Below, in pieces: positions 1 through 7,069 of a DNA stretch of 13,780 nucleotides. Origin of the DNA: an archaeon (GTDB lineage: Archaea > Methanobacteriota > Methanobacteria > Methanobacteriales > Methanobacteriaceae); the NCBI GenBank assembly GCA_024409165.1, contig JAKSUE010000008.1, positions 1-13,780 on the forward strand, read 5' to 3'. The position numbers and the translations under genes are program-made. The first letter of the stretch is position 1; each line of letters begins with the position of its first letter. The notes beneath the pieces were generated by a model that saw only the letters and a list, made by a program, of their open reading frames with translations, was not told where the DNA came from and did no database searches.

Positions 1-50
1 AGAATAAAAGAAAGGATAAAATAAAAAGATAAAAGAAAAAAGAGAAATAA

Positions 51-70
51 AATAGGATTTAAATCCTATT
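51..70 (-). terminator. Perfect 20-bp palindrome downstream of serA, probable terminator
   Basis: Positions 51-60 and 61-70 are exact reverse complements (AATAGGATTT / AAATCCTATT). On the - strand, the direction of serA transcription, the palindrome lies 37 bases past the stop codon and is followed by a T-rich stretch (the A-rich run at 1-50 on the + strand). A hairpin followed by U-rich RNA fits transcription termination. A binding site for a dimeric protein is the alternative. Confidence 0.55.
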
Positions 71-106
71 CCTATTTTTATTTAATTTTATTTAATTTTT
101 AGCTAT

Positions 107-1687
107 TTAATTAAATTTAAGAGTAGTAGCGTCTTCTACGTTACTTAATGCTTTAATTTCATCAATAGCTTCTTTAGGAGCTTCATTGTCTAAAGTAAGG
201 ACCATAATTGCTTTTCCACCTTGGATGTCTCTTCCTACTTGCATGATTCCTACGTTGACATTGTATTCACCTAATTTAGTACCAATAGCTCCGATACTTC
301 CAGGAATGTCTTTGTATTTAGCAATGAACATATCTCCTTCAGGTTTTACATCTACACGGTAACCATTAATTTCAATGATGGTAGGTTCGTGTAAGTAAGT
401 TCCTACAACAGAGAAGTCTCCTACATCAGTTTTTGCAGTTAATTTAACTAAGGATCCATAACCTTTATCTTTGTTGTTTTTAGCTTCGGTTATGTCAATA
501 CCTCTTCCTTTTGCAATATTTCTTGCATTTACAGCATTAACTCCCGCTTCACTAATTGGATTTAATAATCCTTGTAAAACAGTTCTTGTGAATAATTCTT
601 GGCTTGCAACATCAGCTATTTCTCCACTGTAAGTGATTTCTAATTCTTTAATTGCACCTTTGGTAGATTGGCTAATGAAACTTCCTAATTTATCACAAAC
701 TTCTAAATAATCATTTGCATCTTCAAATCCACTATTGTTGATTCTTGGCATGTTAATAATGTTTCTTGGCATGTTTCCTTTGAATAATTCAATAAGTTCA
801 TCTGCTACGATGATTGCTGCATCTCTTTGAGCTTCTTTAGTAGATGCTGCAATGTGAGGAGTACAAACAATGTTATCTAATTCATATAACTTGTTGTTAG
901 TTTCTTTACCTTCGTTTTCGTATACATCTAAACCTGCTCCACCAATTTTTCCTTCTTTAAGAGCATCATATAATGCATCTTCATCAATGATTCCACCACG
1001 TGCACAGTTGAATATAAATGCGGTGTCTTTCATCATTTCAAATTCTTTAGTAGAGATTGAATGTTTAGTTTCAGGAGTTAAAGGAACGTGAATTGTGATT
1101 ATGTCTGCTCTTTTTAAGAGTTCTTCTTTAGAATCTAATAATTCTACACCCATTTGTTTAGCTACTTCAGCAGGTAAATATGGGTCGTATGCAATAGCAT
1201 CCATTTGGAAAGCTTTACATCTGTTTACTACTTGGGAACCGATTCTACCCATACCTATTACACCGAGGGTTTTATCTTTAAGTTCCATACCCATAAATCT
1301 TTTCTTTTCCCACTTGTCTTCTTTTGTAGATTTATCAGCAACAGCTATTTTACGAACAGCACTTAAGATTAATCCCATAGTGTGTTCTGCTACAGTAATT
1401 GAAGTAGATTCAGGAGCATTTACAACCATGATACCTTTTTCGGTAGCTGCATTAACATCAATATTGTCTACCCCTACACCAGCTCTTCCGATAATTTTAA
1501 GGTTATCTGCTTTAGCAATTACTTCAGCAGGTAATTTAGTTCTACTTCTAACAATAATACCATCGTATTCTCCAATAGTTTCAAGTAATTCTTCAGGAGT
1601 AATACTAGTATCAACTACAACATCAGCAACTTCTTTTAAGTTTTCTATACCTTTTTCATTTATTGCATCTGCAATCAATGCTTTCAT
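107..1687 (-). CDS. serA: D-3-phosphoglycerate dehydrogenase
   Basis: Oxidises 3-phosphoglycerate to 3-phosphohydroxypyruvate with NAD+, the first step of the phosphorylated serine pathway, in the cytosol. The 526 residues match the long SerA type: substrate- and NAD-binding domains (about 1-315), an intervening domain (about 325-440) and a C-terminal ACT domain (about 450-526) that in this family usually senses serine. Visible signatures are the nucleotide-binding GMGRIG (145-150), the NCARGG segment with catalytic Arg230, Glu259 in the LDVYENE segment, and His278 in TPHIA. The start is supported by a GGTGA site (reverse complement of 1692-1696) five bases before the ATG. The gene stands alone, is divergent from the DUF4013 gene, and ends at a palindromic terminator. 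Identification is by clear family signatures and is firm. Confidence 0.97.
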   Translation of the reverse strand: MKALIADAINEKGIENLKEVADVVVDTSITPEELLETIGEYDGIIVRSRTKLPAEVIAKADNLKIIGRAGVGVDNIDVNAATEKGIMVVNAPESTSITVAEHTMGLILSAVRKIAVADKSTKEDKWEKKRFMGMELKDKTLGVIGMGRIGSQVVNRCKAFQMDAIAYDPYLPAEVAKQMGVELLDSKEELLKRADIITIHVPLTPETKHSISTKEFEMMKDTAFIFNCARGGIIDEDALYDALKEGKIGGAGLDVYENEGKETNNKLYELDNIVCTPHIAASTKEAQRDAAIIVADELIELFKGNMPRNIINMPRINNSGFEDANDYLEVCDKLGSFISQSTKGAIKELEITYSGEIADVASQELFTRTVLQGLLNPISEAGVNAVNARNIAKGRGIDITEAKNNKDKGYGSLVKLTAKTDVGDFSVVGTYLHEPTIIEINGYRVDVKPEGDMFIAKYKDIPGSIGAIGTKLGEYNVNVGIMQVGRDIQGGKAIMVLTLDNEAPKEAIDEIKALSNVEDATTLKFN

Positions 1688-1738
1688 TTTCTCACCAATA
1701 AAAATTAAATTTTAATAATTTGTATAATTTTGATTTTA

Positions 1739-1942
1739 AAAAGTTATGAATATTAATTTTTAATATTAATTTTTATAAAAATTTAGGATTTATAAAAACT
1801 TATGAATATAATTTAATATCTTATATTTAATAATTTTTATAGATTTTATTTTTTTAATTTTTTTAATTTTTTTAATATTTTTAGTTTATTCTAAAAGTTA
1901 TTCACTCATTCCATTTTAAATTAGTAATATTTAATAACTTTT
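1739..1942. promoter_or_regulatory. Repeated AAAAGTTAT motif in the serA / DUF4013 spacer
   Basis: The 347-base spacer 1688-2034 contains no ORF of note. It holds AAAAGTTAT at 1739-1747 and 1893-1901, its reverse complement ATAACTTTT at 1934-1942, and a one-mismatch copy, AAAACTTAT, at 1795-1803. The first and mismatched copies lie in a longer direct repeat that shares TTATGAATAT (1744-1753 and 1800-1809). The copies at 1893-1902 and 1933-1942 form a 10-base inverted repeat. This could be an operator array for either divergent gene. The region is very AT-rich, so chance similarity is not excluded. Confidence 0.35.
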
Positions 1943-1992
1943 AATGATAAAATATTAGTAAGTGAGTTTATTATTTTTTTAATTTAAGAGTT

Positions 1993-2000
1993 TTTATATA
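1993..2000 (+). promoter_or_regulatory. TATA box of the DUF4013 gene
   Basis: An exact archaeal TATA box, TTTATATA, is preceded by a purine stretch (AAGAG) that could serve as a BRE. Transcription would start about 25 bases from the box centre, near 2020-2024. That leaves a short leader containing the GGTGA site at 2025-2029 and the ATG at 2035. Confidence 0.7.
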
Positions 2001-2034
2001 ATAATAAATTCATGTTATTTTATTGGTGATTTAA

Positions 2035-2862
2035 ATGAATTTAAGTGAAATTTTTAAAGAATCTTTTTCCTTTTCTATTCAAAATTGGAAAAAATTACTT
2101 ATTATAGGAATATTATTATTTATTCCTAGTTTCTTTGGTACTTTATACCAGCAATATCAAAGTTCTAATGTAATTTTATTTGCTATTGCAGCTATTTTAG
2201 CACTTATTTTTGGATTAATTGTTGAAGGTTATACTCTTAGCGTTATTGGAGATACCATTAAAGGTTCAGATTTAATTCCAGATATTGTATTGAAAAATAA
2301 TTTCATTGGTGGACTTAAAGTTTTAGTTGTTGAAATTGTTTATGCTATTATTTTAGCTATTGTATTCGCTATTATTTTAGCAATCACTGGTAGTTTAAAA
2401 TTATTGCCTGCTTTAGTCAGCACTACTCCTACTGCTACTGCTAATATGACTGCTGCAGCTAACCCTGCTGTTAATACTGTTGCTGCTGCTCTTCCTACTG
2501 CAGGTCCTTTAGTATTTGTAGGTCTTGTACTTATTGCTATTATTGCTATTATTGCTATGTTCTTCATGCTTGTTTCTACTTGTAGATTAGCTAAAACTGA
2601 TAGTATTAAAGATGCTTTAAGTTGGAGCGGTATTATTGGTGATATTAAAGCTATTGGTGTTGGAAGATTAATCGGATGGTACATTCTTTTAATTATCATC
2701 GTATTTGTTATTACTTTCATTGTTGGTATCATAGCTGCATTAATTGCTATAATCCCTATCGTAGGAGCTATTATTTCTGCAATTATTCTTGCTCTTCTCT
2801 TAGCACCATTCCTTGTGTTATTCTCTTCAAGAGCTATGGGATTATTATACGCTGATGCTTAA
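2035..2862 (+). CDS. DUF4013-type polytopic membrane protein, function unknown
   Basis: A 275-residue integral membrane protein resembling DUF4013 proteins, which are abundant in Methanobacteriales. It opens with a short amphipathic segment rich in Phe and Ser (MNLSEIFKESFSF), followed by about six hydrophobic helices near 20-37, 46-72, 92-128, 157-182, 210-238 and 240-263. The family-like tail, SSRAMGLLYADA, closes it. Between the third and fourth helices is an Ala/Thr-rich, uncharged loop (about 129-156) with an NMT sequon, probably outside the cell. The start is set by GGTGA at 2025-2029, five bases before the ATG. The gene has its own TATA box and a strong hairpin terminator, so it is probably monocistronic. 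The role is unknown; the family assignment rests on overall layout and the tail motif. Confidence 0.75.
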   Translation: MNLSEIFKESFSFSIQNWKKLLIIGILLFIPSFFGTLYQQYQSSNVILFAIAAILALIFGLIVEGYTLSVIGDTIKGSDLIPDIVLKNNFIGGLKVLVVEIVYAIILAIVFAIILAITGSLKLLPALVSTTPTATANMTAAANPAVNTVAAALPTAGPLVFVGLVLIAIIAIIAMFFMLVSTCRLAKTDSIKDALSWSGIIGDIKAIGVGRLIGWYILLIIIVFVITFIVGIIAALIAIIPIVGAIISAIILALLLAPFLVLFSSRAMGLLYADA

Positions 2863-2875
2863 GTACAACAATTTT

Positions 2876-2912
2876 AATGTTCCTTTTAGGAACATTTATT
2901 TTTTCTTTTTTT
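2876..2912 (+). terminator. Hairpin plus T-tract after the DUF4013 gene
   Basis: AATGTTCC (2876-2883) and GGAACATT (2889-2896) form a perfect 8-bp stem with a five-base TTTTA loop. A nearly uninterrupted T-tract (2898-2912) follows immediately. The layout is that of a textbook intrinsic-like terminator, 13 bases after the stop codon. Confidence 0.8.
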
Positions 2913-2953
2913 ATCTAATATTTAACTCTTTAAAAACCTAATTTTTACTAATT

Positions 2954-2963
2954 TTTAAATATA
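2954..2963 (+). promoter_or_regulatory. Possible TATA box of the TIM-barrel-like gene
   Basis: TTTAAATATA lies in the spacer between the terminator and the next gene. Transcription would start near 2984, giving a leader of about 55 bases. A second AT-rich element near 3012-3021 lies too close to the coding region to be the main box. The call is weak because the whole spacer is AT-rich. Confidence 0.3.
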
Positions 2964-3029
2964 ATTATTTTAATAAATAGTAGTAATTAGAATAATTTAT
3001 TAGAATATTATAAGAATATATTATTTAGT

Positions 3030-3043
3030 AGGTGTTTATTATT
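3030..3043 (+). promoter_or_regulatory. Ribosome binding site AGGTG that points to an ATT start
   Basis: AGGTG at 3030-3034 is the only good Shine-Dalgarno match here. It overlaps the sole conventional candidate start, GTG at 3032, and so cannot serve it. Just downstream is an ATT ATT pair (3038 and 3041). Aligned to the full AGGAGGTGA consensus, the second ATT sits five bases after the site, the same spacing as the ATG of the gene at 2035. Confidence 0.55.
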
Positions 3044-3847
3044 TTTGAAAATGATTTTAATTTTAAAGGAAAAGACATTCCTCGTGTTGTTTTAGGGAAT
3101 GCTCCTTTTCTTGCTGATGCTTATTTTGGTCACAGAACAAGATTATATAATTTAGATTTACTTAGAAATCCTAAACGTGTAGCTGGAATTATTGAAAAAT
3201 CCTATGATTTAGGTGTTAGATCTATTAATTTAGCTAATAATGATAATTTACTTAAAGCATTTAAAATAGCTACAGATAATGGTGTGGATATGAAAGTAGT
3301 TTCTACACTTGGTAAAACAGATATGAATTATGTTTTCCCAGATTATAATCAAGCAAGAGAAGAAGCTACAATTAAAGAAGATATTGAAAAATTAGCACAA
3401 TTTGATAATTCTGTAATGCTTATTGATGAATTCCTTGTAGATGCATATGATTGGGATTATTTAACTAAAATCCTTGATGCTATTAATGATGAAGGAATAA
3501 ATGCTGGTTTAATCACATCATTCCCATATAAAACAACTGAAAAACTCTTAGATTCTCCATTAGTTGAAGATAAAAGTTTATTTGACTTTTATATGGTTCC
3601 TGTAAATAAAGTAGCTTATATGATGGATTGTGATGACTTTTTAGAAGATAATCAAAGAAAATTAGCAAGTTTATTAAAAGATCTTGATAAAAAAGTCATT
3701 ATTAATAAAATATTAGCAACCGGTATTCAACAACCTAAAGAAGCATTTAAGTTCTTAAAAACCTTAGATTATGCCGATATGGTTGCTATTGGAATAGCTT
3801 CTGAAATAGAAGCAGAACAAACATTCACAACTTTAAAAGAAGTTTAA
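3041..3847 (+). CDS. Conserved TIM-barrel-like protein of unknown function
   Basis: A soluble protein of 268 residues (271 if GTG at 3032 is used). The opening after the start, KDIPRVVLGNAPF, followed by alternating short hydrophobic strands and helices (GVRSINLAN, GVDMKVVSTLG, NSVMLIDEF, GINAGLITSF, DFYMVPVNK, KKVIINKIL, DMVAIGIAS), looks like an eight-stranded alpha/beta barrel. The first strand is reminiscent of aldo-keto reductases, but I do not see their Asp-Tyr-Lys-His catalytic set, so oxidoreductase activity is not claimed. I recognise it only as a conserved archaeal protein. The ATT start at 3041 is preferred for the ribosome-binding-site reasons given in the separate entry. The gene is alone, convergent with the small - strand gene, and ends in a long inverted repeat. 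Confidence 0.7.
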   Translation: MFENDFNFKGKDIPRVVLGNAPFLADAYFGHRTRLYNLDLLRNPKRVAGIIEKSYDLGVRSINLANNDNLLKAFKIATDNGVDMKVVSTLGKTDMNYVFPDYNQAREEATIKEDIEKLAQFDNSVMLIDEFLVDAYDWDYLTKILDAINDEGINAGLITSFPYKTTEKLLDSPLVEDKSLFDFYMVPVNKVAYMMDCDDFLEDNQRKLASLLKDLDKKVIINKILATGIQQPKEAFKFLKTLDYADMVAIGIASEIEAEQTFTTLKEV

Positions 3848-3861
3848 TTATTAAAATTTTA

Positions 3862-3916
3862 TATATTAAAAAAGAGTTTTAATGTATTTTATATTGTTAA
3901 ATTCTTTTTTAATATA
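3862..3916. terminator. 14-bp inverted repeat between convergent genes
   Basis: Positions 3862-3875 (TATATTAAAAAAGA) and 3903-3916 (TCTTTTTTAATATA) are perfect reverse complements separated by 27 bases that are themselves AT-rich. The repeat starts 15 bases after the TIM-barrel-like stop codon and ends 17 bases before the stop end of the convergent small gene. The 3' arm gives a T6 run on the + strand and the other arm gives one on the - strand, so it can act as a two-way terminator. Confidence 0.6.
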
Positions 3917-3932
3917 AATTATATATAATAAA

Positions 3933-4097
3933 TTATTTTTTTCTTTCTACATATAAGTTTAATATCATAACAGCAAGTGCTAAAATACCTAAAACTAAGA
4001 TAATTTCATTATATGTTTTACTTACACAAACTGCTGTGATTATAATAATAAGTATAATTATACATATGAGAATTACTTGATTTCTTGTGATTTTCAT
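3933..4097 (-). CDS. Small two-helix membrane protein, 54 residues
   Basis: A small - strand ORF reading MKITRNQVIL at its start and NLYVERKK at its end. Two hydrophobic helices, about 8-24 (almost all Ile/Leu/Val) and 32-49, flank a short polar turn (SKTYN). Basic residues sit at both the N-terminus (K2, R5) and the C-terminus (R52, K53, K54), which by the positive-inside rule suggests a hairpin with both ends in the cytosol. An AAGGA ribosome binding site lies about nine bases before the ATG. It lies 92 bases downstream of the HTH regulator on the same strand and could be co-transcribed with it. I recognise no family. Support comes from the ribosome binding site, the clean helix pattern and the fit of its stop end against the inverted-repeat terminator. 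Confidence 0.65.
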   Translation of the reverse strand: MKITRNQVILICIIILIIIITAVCVSKTYNEIILVLGILALAVMILNLYVERKK

Positions 4098-4189
4098 TTT
4101 ATCTTTTCCTTTTTATTTTTTTAATTTTATTTTTTTAATAAATTATTAATATTCTTATTTTTTTAATTATTAATTATAAATTAATTATT

Positions 4190-5206
4190 TTAATTATTTT
4201 TTCTCTCTTTAATTAATTTTAAGAACTCTTTTGAATCTTCAACTTCTTTCATTTCCCAAGATTTAATAACTGGGATTCCATCAATGGAGTTATTAATTTT
4301 TTTATCTTTTAAAATAAAGAAAGATTCAGATGAAGTTATTAAAGATAAATCTTTTAAACTAACTGCCATTTGTTTTAATTTTTTAGTATTACTTTCATTT
4401 GGCATATTTACATTAGCTATTAATGGATTTTCATTATTTATATTTTTATCTTTAAATTCTGTATCTTGTCTACTGATTTCTGCTTTAGCTAATGTATCAA
4501 ATGGACTTTTATTTGTTGATACAACACCAAAACCTAATTTAGCCAAATCTTTAGCATTATCGTGATGTTGAGTATTTGGGATATTTTTATTACTTAAATC
4601 TGCTTTAAGTTTAATATCTTCTTCACGATATGGTTCAAAAAGATCAATATCTAATGTGATTTTAGTATTTAAAATTCTCTCTAAATCCATAGCAGTCTCT
4701 GTATTTGCACGAACAATTCCATTTTCATACTTATACATTGTAGCACGAGATACATGAGCAAGGTCAGCTAAATCCTTTAAAGATAAAGAATATTCTTCTC
4801 GGTATTCTTTTAAAACATTTCCATTAATTTTAACATAATATCCTCCACGATCTGCTAAAATTTCTGGATATTCATCATAAACAATCATATTTTTCAAGGT
4901 TTCAAATCCAATAGCTGGAATTCCATGTCTTTCATAAACAACATCCTCTTCTAAAATATGATTCTTTGATTTCAAACCCACAATGATTGGAGATGCTAAA
5001 AATACTTGTGAAATCTGTCTAATCTCTTGAACATGAGTTTCATTAATACTATCAATATTAACAAGGACTTTTAAGATAAGTAAAAGTAACTTTTTACGTG
5101 CAAGAAGGTCAAAACAACTTTGTTCATAGAAATTAGAAGTCTCAAATCCTTCTTTATTTAAAAGTTGATAAACCTCCTGAATTAATTGATTTCTATTCTG
5201 TATCAT
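4190..5206 (-). CDS. Putative archaeal HTH-type transcriptional regulator
   Basis: A 338-residue protein of the archaeal putative HTH-type regulator family that is widespread in methanogens. The N-terminal part (about 1-125) is an alpha/beta domain with LLLILKVLVNID and ASPIIVGLKS segments, perhaps nuclease-like in fold. A Cro/C1-type helix-turn-helix follows at about 132-186, with LSLKDLADLAHVSRATMYKY as the DNA-reading unit. A polar, Asn/Lys-rich linker (about 205-270) joins a C-terminal domain (about 275-335) containing SSESFFILKDK. The ATG is preceded by GAGGA (in reverse complement). The gene is divergent from tiaS, with 133 bases between the two start codons, so it may control itself and tiaS. 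Its target is not evident from the sequence. Confidence 0.85.
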   Translation of the reverse strand: MIQNRNQLIQEVYQLLNKEGFETSNFYEQSCFDLLARKKLLLLILKVLVNIDSINETHVQEIRQISQVFLASPIIVGLKSKNHILEEDVVYERHGIPAIGFETLKNMIVYDEYPEILADRGGYYVKINGNVLKEYREEYSLSLKDLADLAHVSRATMYKYENGIVRANTETAMDLERILNTKITLDIDLFEPYREEDIKLKADLSNKNIPNTQHHDNAKDLAKLGFGVVSTNKSPFDTLAKAEISRQDTEFKDKNINNENPLIANVNMPNESNTKKLKQMAVSLKDLSLITSSESFFILKDKKINNSIDGIPVIKSWEMKEVEDSKEFLKLIKERKNN

Positions 5207-5339
5207 AAAAATTCCTCATTCTTAATAGCTAATTATTTATTTTATTATAGATAATATTAATTTAGATATTGTATTTAATAATCTTATTGTTTTATTTTTC
5301 AAAATAATGATTATGATTAGAAATTTTAGGAATGTTATT

Positions 5340-6605
5340 ATGAATTTTCTTTATGTAGGTATTGATGATACTGATTCTCCAGATGGAATGTGTACTACAT
5401 TTTTAGCTTCAACTATTATTAATGAATTAAATAAAAATAATATTGAAATAACTGGTTTTCCACGTTTAATTCGTTTAAATCCTTTTGCTCGTTTTAAAAC
5501 AAGAGGAAATGGCGGAGTATCTTTTAAAATAGCTATTAACTCTGATAATGATATTGATCTTGCTAAAGAGATTATATTGAGAAATGTTAGTGAACTTTCA
5601 ATGTTTGATTGTGATAATACTAATCCAGGAGTTGTATTTTACCAAGGAGATATCACAGATGAAATGGTTGATTATGCATTCCATGCTATTTATGATATTA
5701 TAACTATTGAAGAAGCAGAAGAGTTTGCATCTAAAATTGGTGCTGAGATTCATAAATTTAAAAAAGGAAGAGGAATTATTGGTTCTATTGCTGCGATTTC
5801 TTGTCCTCTTGATGATTATACTTATGAATTACTTGCTTATAGACATAAGGATAAATATGGTACGGTTCGCCAAATTGATTATGATTCTGTAGTTAAAATG
5901 GATAAAGAGACTTATCCTGAGACTTTTGAAAATATTGATGGTAAATATTTAGCTATTGAACCTAAAACTCCATGTCCTGTTTTATATGGTATTAGATCTA
6001 ATTCTCCTGAAGTTTTAGATATTGCTCGTGATATTGTAATTCCTAATGAAGAAATTGTTGATTATTGTATTTTTAAGACAAATCAACACACAGATATGCA
6101 TATTCAAAATGTTGATAATATAAGTGATATGAAACAATATGCTTGTTATAAAGTTAAAGGGACTTTGATTGATAATCCTCATGTTATTGGAGGTGGACAT
6201 ATGTTCTTTACACTTGCTGATGACTCTGGTGAAATTGAATGTGCTGCATATGAACCTACCAAAAACTTTAGAAAAACAGTAGCTAAACTTAGAAAAGGAG
6301 ACTCACTTGAACTTTACGGAGGAATTGGTGAACAAAATACTTTTAATATTGAGAAGTTCCAAGTTCTTAAATTAAATGATGTTATTTATGAAAATCCTAT
6401 TTGTAAATGTGGTAAAAGAATGACTTCAGCAGGTAAAGGTAAAGGATTTAAATGTAAAAATTGTGGTGCTAAAATTACTGATGATAATAAAGTTGCTAAA
6501 AAAATCAATAGGGAATTAATTAATGGTAAATTTTATGAAACTCCTGTTTCTGCCCGTAGACATTTATCAAAACCTTTAATTCGTATGGATTTGAATAAAT
6601 ATTAG
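5340..6605 (+). CDS. tiaS: tRNA(Ile2) 2-agmatinylcytidine synthetase
   Basis: Uses ATP and agmatine to convert C34 of tRNA-Ile2 (anticodon CAU) to agmatidine, so that it reads AUA as isoleucine rather than AUG. This is the archaeal counterpart of bacterial TilS. The opening VGIDDTDSPDGMCTT (6-20) is the family hallmark; Thr19 aligns with the threonine reported as self-phosphorylated in Archaeoglobus TiaS. The RLNPFARFKTRGNGG segment follows. An OB-fold domain (about 265-350, starting YKVKGTLIDNPHV) and a zinc ribbon with CKC and CKNC pairs (355-375) bind the tRNA. The ATG at 5340 is preferred (421 residues) because AGGA lies at 5328-5331. An in-frame ATG at 5307 would add 11 residues that do not resemble the family start. 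Confidence 0.96.
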   Translation: MNFLYVGIDDTDSPDGMCTTFLASTIINELNKNNIEITGFPRLIRLNPFARFKTRGNGGVSFKIAINSDNDIDLAKEIILRNVSELSMFDCDNTNPGVVFYQGDITDEMVDYAFHAIYDIITIEEAEEFASKIGAEIHKFKKGRGIIGSIAAISCPLDDYTYELLAYRHKDKYGTVRQIDYDSVVKMDKETYPETFENIDGKYLAIEPKTPCPVLYGIRSNSPEVLDIARDIVIPNEEIVDYCIFKTNQHTDMHIQNVDNISDMKQYACYKVKGTLIDNPHVIGGGHMFFTLADDSGEIECAAYEPTKNFRKTVAKLRKGDSLELYGGIGEQNTFNIEKFQVLKLNDVIYENPICKCGKRMTSAGKGKGFKCKNCGAKITDDNKVAKKINRELINGKFYETPVSARRHLSKPLIRMDLNKY

Positions 6606-6616
6606 CATTTTAATTA

Positions 6617-6662
6617 TATTTTTTTAATTCATTCTTTATTTGGGAATATTTTTATTTTTTTT
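6617..6662 (+). terminator. T-tracts after tiaS
   Basis: Starting about a dozen bases after the tiaS stop codon are T-runs (a T7 run near 6619-6625, then T5 and T8 runs) in an AT-rich stretch. Archaeal termination needs only such U-rich tracts. I see no strong hairpin. Confidence 0.4.
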
Positions 6663-6663
6663 A

Positions 6664-6703
6664 TTTATCATGATTTATCATGATTTATCATTTTTTTAGA
6701 ATT
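6664..6703 (+). repeat. TTTATCATGA repeat module, copy 1
   Basis: The 10-mer TTTATCATGA occurs twice in tandem (6664-6673, 6674-6683), followed by a partial third unit TTTATCAT (6684-6691), a T-run and AGAAT. Each unit contains the palindrome ATCATGAT across its junction. The same arrangement recurs 143-153 bases downstream (copy 2). Tandem, phased short palindromes of this kind fit an operator for a repressor or activator of the DUF3100 gene. Confidence 0.5.
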
Positions 6704-6816
6704 GTATTTTATGTTTTTATAAATTTATATCTTTAATTTAATTTTTATATTCTTTATTTTAAGCTTATTTGTTTTTTCTTTGTATTAATAACTTATTTTA
6801 GGTTTTTATTTTTTTA

Positions 6817-6846
6817 TTTATCATGATTTATCATTTTTTAGAATGA
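6817..6846 (+). repeat. TTTATCATGA repeat module, copy 2
   Basis: TTTATCATGA (6817-6826) plus TTTATCAT (6827-6834), a T6 run and AGAAT. It matches 6674-6702 with only a one-base length difference in the T-run, so the whole block has been duplicated. It ends just upstream of the TATA-like element at 6852-6864, the right place for a regulator acting on that promoter. Confidence 0.5.
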
Positions 6847-6851
6847 TATAG

Positions 6852-6864
6852 TATATATTTATAA
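6852..6864 (+). promoter_or_regulatory. TATA box for the DUF3100 gene leader
   Basis: TATATATTTATAA with TTTATAA at 6858-6864, directly after repeat module copy 2. Initiation would fall near 6882-6888, giving a leader of about 180 bases. A second box, TTTATATG at 7035-7042, lies 22-29 bases before the ATT codon. If that box is used, the leader would be absent and the ribosome binding site would not be transcribed, so the promoter needs mapping. Other TTTATAT elements sit at 6724-6730 and 6744-6750. Confidence 0.45.
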
Positions 6865-6871
6865 GTAATGA

Positions 6872-7069
6872 CTTAATAATCTTAAAATAAGGATAAATAT
6901 AATTTTGATTATTTAATAAATTCAATAATTATTATTGTTTAATATTTATTCGGTTTATGCACGAATTATTATTGATTTGTTCATAGTTATGTTGTTGTTA
7001 TAAAAAATTATTAAGAAAATGTCTTAATAATTCCTTTATATGTTTATTTAGGAGTGAGAAATTATTAAG
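6872..7069 (+). promoter_or_regulatory. Candidate leader with CTTAATAAT / ATTATTAAG switch elements
   Basis: CTTAATAAT occurs at 6872-6880 and 7023-7031. Its reverse complement ATTATTAAG occurs at 7007-7015 and 7061-7069. Positions 7006-7015 and 7023-7032 form a perfect 10-bp hairpin with a seven-base loop. The sequence AATTATTAAG at 7060-7069, which covers the initiation codon, is identical to the first arm. It could pair with the same 7023-7032 strand, closing a loop around the ribosome binding site at 7050-7054. The two pairings exclude each other, as in translational on/off switches. No known riboswitch class is recognised, and the element could instead be DNA-level operator copies. Confidence 0.4.

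Noticed and set aside
1095..1715. Long ORF (206 codons) on the + strand opposite serA
   Set aside because: It is the antisense shadow of serA, whose family match is clear; no ribosome binding site or recognisable domain.
6957..6986. Tiny leader ORF reading MHELLLICS upstream of the DUF3100 gene, as a possible leader peptide
   Set aside because: No ribosome binding site, only nine codons, and such short ORFs are expected by chance in AT-rich sequence.
6605..7060. Search for an rRNA, tRNA or known riboswitch in the large spacer
   Set aside because: No tRNA cloverleaf, no GC-rich structured block and no recognised riboswitch core; only AT-rich repeats and promoter elements.
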